This document shows, in pieces, positions 62,203 to 63,497 of a stretch of DNA of 63,497 nucleotides. The notes beneath the pieces were generated by a model. The model did not search any database. It saw nothing but the letters and a program-made list of their open reading frames with translations, and had not been told where the DNA came from. Within the stretch, counting starts at the first letter, position 1. The number at the start of each line of letters is the position of its first letter. This DNA is from Desulfatiglans sp. (GTDB taxonomy: Bacteria; Desulfobacterota; DSM-4660; Desulfatiglandales; HGW-15). Location of the stretch: the NCBI GenBank assembly GCA_012513605.1, contig JAAZBV010000090.1, positions 1 to 63,497 of the forward strand, given 5' to 3'. A program made the translations under genes and the position numbers.

Positions 62203-62767
62203 GCCGATTGAAGTCACATTCAAAGTAACAGGGATACTCGAAGCTCTTGGTGTTCCATATCTTATAGGCGGCTCTTTGGCCAATACGCTCCATGGCATGG
62301 TGTGAACCACACAAGATTCTGATATTGTCACCGAAATGAGGATGGAACATATGAAACCCTTTGTCAGAGCATTGGGAGATGAGTTCTATGTGGACGATGA
62401 GATGATTGCCGAAGCTATCAGACGGCATTCCAGCTTCGATATTATTCATTGCGAAACAATGTTCAAAGTAGATATTTTTGTCCCTCATCCTCGACCATTT
62501 TTAAAATCGCAAATGTCTCGCTCCCAAAAACAGACCTTTGCTTTTGAAACTGAAATCAGCGCCAATTTTGCCAGTCCGGAGGATACGATCCTTGCAAAAT
62601 TAGAATGGTATCGTCTTGGTGGTGAAGTCTCTGAACGTCAATGGCGTGATATTCTCGGAATTCTGAAAACTTGTTCCGATGCGCTTAATTTTGATTATCT
62701 GAAAAAATGGGCAATTGAACTGAGGGTTAATGATTTGCTTGATATTGCCATACAGCAAGTGAAGTAA
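62177..62767 (+). pseudogene. Nucleotidyltransferase-like gene interrupted by a nonsense codon
   Basis: From ATG 62177 the frame reads a nucleotidyltransferase N-terminus (ILEALGVPYLIGGSLANTLHGMV), then TGA at 62303-62305, then TTQDSDIVTEM and a long C-terminal part to 62767. Related proteins have an Arg at the TGA position (GGS...HG-x-x-R-x-TQDSDIV), so a single CGA-to-TGA change explains the stop. The GGS and DxD motifs lie on either side of it, so both halves would be inactive alone. The preceding small gene overlaps it. Confidence 0.75.
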
Positions 62768-62930
62768 TGTTGAGGAACCCAACCTCAAATATTTCGTACA
62801 GAAATTCTCCCTAAAAACTTATAGACATCATAATTTTTTATTCACAATTTTTTTAAAACTCTCAAGACATGCTATTTGGGGAAGGCATATTTTTAAATAT
62901 TAAAGGGGGCGCTAACTATTCATGTGCATA

Positions 62931-63497
62931 CTAAAAATCCAGGGGGCTTTTAGCCTCCTTTTTTGTCTGGCTCTTAATGGTATGAGTGTAAATCATGGTT
63001 GTCCTGACATCACTATGCCCAAGTAACTCCTGTATTGTCCTGATATCATAATTAGCCTGCAGGAGATGGCTTGCAAAACTATGCCTGAACGCATGAGCTG
63101 ATGCACGCTTTGTAAGCTTTGCCTGGCTTACTGCTGTTTTTATAGCCTTTTGAACATGGGTTGGATAAAGGTGATATCTCCGGTACTCGCTGGAATTACT
63201 TTCTTTAGTTAGTTGTTTGGCAGGAAAAAACCATTGCCATGAAAAGTCCCTGGCTGCATTTATATATTTTCTCTCCAATGCATTTACAAGAAATACACCG
63301 GCGTAATTGCTCTTTAAATCTTTGTCATGAAGGGTTTTCAACATTTCCAGGTTTTCCCTGAGTTCGGGCAGAATTTTACTTGGCAGAGGAAGAGTTCTAT
63401 CCTTCTGACCTTTGCCGTCGTGGATCGTCAGTACGCCCATATCAAAGTTAAAACAATGTACCCGCAGGCCCAGGCATTCGAAAAGTCGAAGACCGCA
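62931..63497 (-). CDS. Integron-type tyrosine recombinase, C-terminal part (runs off the window)
   Basis: The frame is open to the window edge, so the start lies outside. Visible catalytic residues are the first Arg (CGLRLFECLGLRV), HAFRHS, GHSDVRTT and the nucleophile Tyr in MIYTHT. The insert KYINAARDFSWQWFFPA and the ending KSPLDF are typical of integron integrases (IntI-like), which have an extra helix here. If it is an integron, attI and the cassettes would be expected beyond the right edge. Confidence 0.85.
   Translation of the reverse strand, partial: CGLRLFECLGLRVHCFNFDMGVLTIHDGKGQKDRTLPLPSKILPELRENLEMLKTLHDKDLKSNYAGVFLVNALERKYINAARDFSWQWFFPAKQLTKESNSSEYRRYHLYPTHVQKAIKTAVSQAKLTKRASAHAFRHSFASHLLQANYDIRTIQELLGHSDVRTTMIYTHTIKSQTKKEAKSPLDF

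Noticed and set aside
62303-62305. In-frame TGA of the nucleotidyltransferase gene as a second selenocysteine codon
   Set aside because: Related proteins have Arg at this place, no Cys lies nearby, and there is no hairpin at the right distance. A CGA-to-TGA nonsense change explains it.
62768-62930. attC recombination site next to the integrase
   Set aside because: One RYYYAAC-like word (ACCCAAC) occurs, but no matching GTTRRRY partner and no folded attC structure.
1-63497. CRISPR array or rRNA genes
   Set aside because: No regularly spaced direct repeats of CRISPR type and no conserved rRNA segment were seen on reading both strands.

Overview
The window looks like part of the chromosome of an anaerobic, Gram-negative deltaproteobacterium-like organism (Desulfobacterota in the broad sense). 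This is inferred from gene content, not from a marker gene. The signs are: menaquinone made by the futalosine route, pyruvate phosphate dikinase, EtfAB, rubrerythrin-type oxygen defence, large hybrid histidine kinases, outer-membrane systems (PgaA porin, YdbH/YnbE/YdbL bridge), a Tat-exported C_GCAxxG_C_C protein, and a UGA-containing selenoprotein gene. Most genes sit in tight operons with good Shine-Dalgarno sequences.

Layout. 1-4.5 kb is an AT-rich accessory block: an Eco57I/PglX-type DNA methyltransferase broken by a frameshift in a run of ten A, a short partner gene, and an S24 (LexA/CI-like) repressor with a cluster of operator-like repeats. 4.6-12.5 kb holds a B12-binding radical SAM protein convergent with a complete pgaABCD operon for poly-N-acetylglucosamine. 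12.7-16.2 kb holds a lipoprotein, a rubrerythrin and a membrane-bound hybrid kinase with a small membrane partner. 16.6-23.5 kb is dnaE followed by ydbH, ynbE and ydbL. 23.6-34.3 kb carries a degenerate hybrid kinase coupled to rarA, then ppdK, etfBA, tRNA-Met, small conserved genes and fabD. 34.4-40.7 kb is regulatory and accessory: a LysR gene divergent from a C_GCAxxG_C_C protein, DUF2914, a VapBC-like toxin-antitoxin pair, and a BlaI/BlaR1 pair with a lipoprotein behind a double-dyad operator. 40.8-48.5 kb is a futalosine menaquinone cluster (ubiD-ubiA-ubiX-mqnE-mqnA-mqnC-mqnD-mqnB) interrupted by palindromic repeats.

49.8-52.7 kb contains the most interesting gene: an exported protein of the UGSC (seleno)protein type, preceded by an SDR dehydrogenase. 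Its frame contains a TGA followed by AGT GTC TGC, giving a Sec-Ser-Val-Cys motif, with a SECIS-like hairpin about 20 nt downstream. Reading TGA as stop would split this one gene into two false ORFs. 52.8-61.3 kb holds an ATP-grasp ligase, DUF3795, a WYL-less YafY-type regulator, two sensor kinases, a DUF2156 protein, MntP, a TrxC-type thioredoxin, a ferritin-like protein and an iron-sulfur protein. 61.4-63.5 kb is again accessory: repeat-rich DNA, a small gene next to a nucleotidyltransferase pseudogene, and the C-terminal part of an integron-type tyrosine recombinase running off the window.

Several families of dispersed palindromic repeats lie in the gaps: CGTCATTCCC-type, ACCACGGAG-type, and a perfect 28-bp palindrome present twice with a compensatory base-pair change. 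No database search or folding program was used. Family names rest on recognised motifs, length and gene order.
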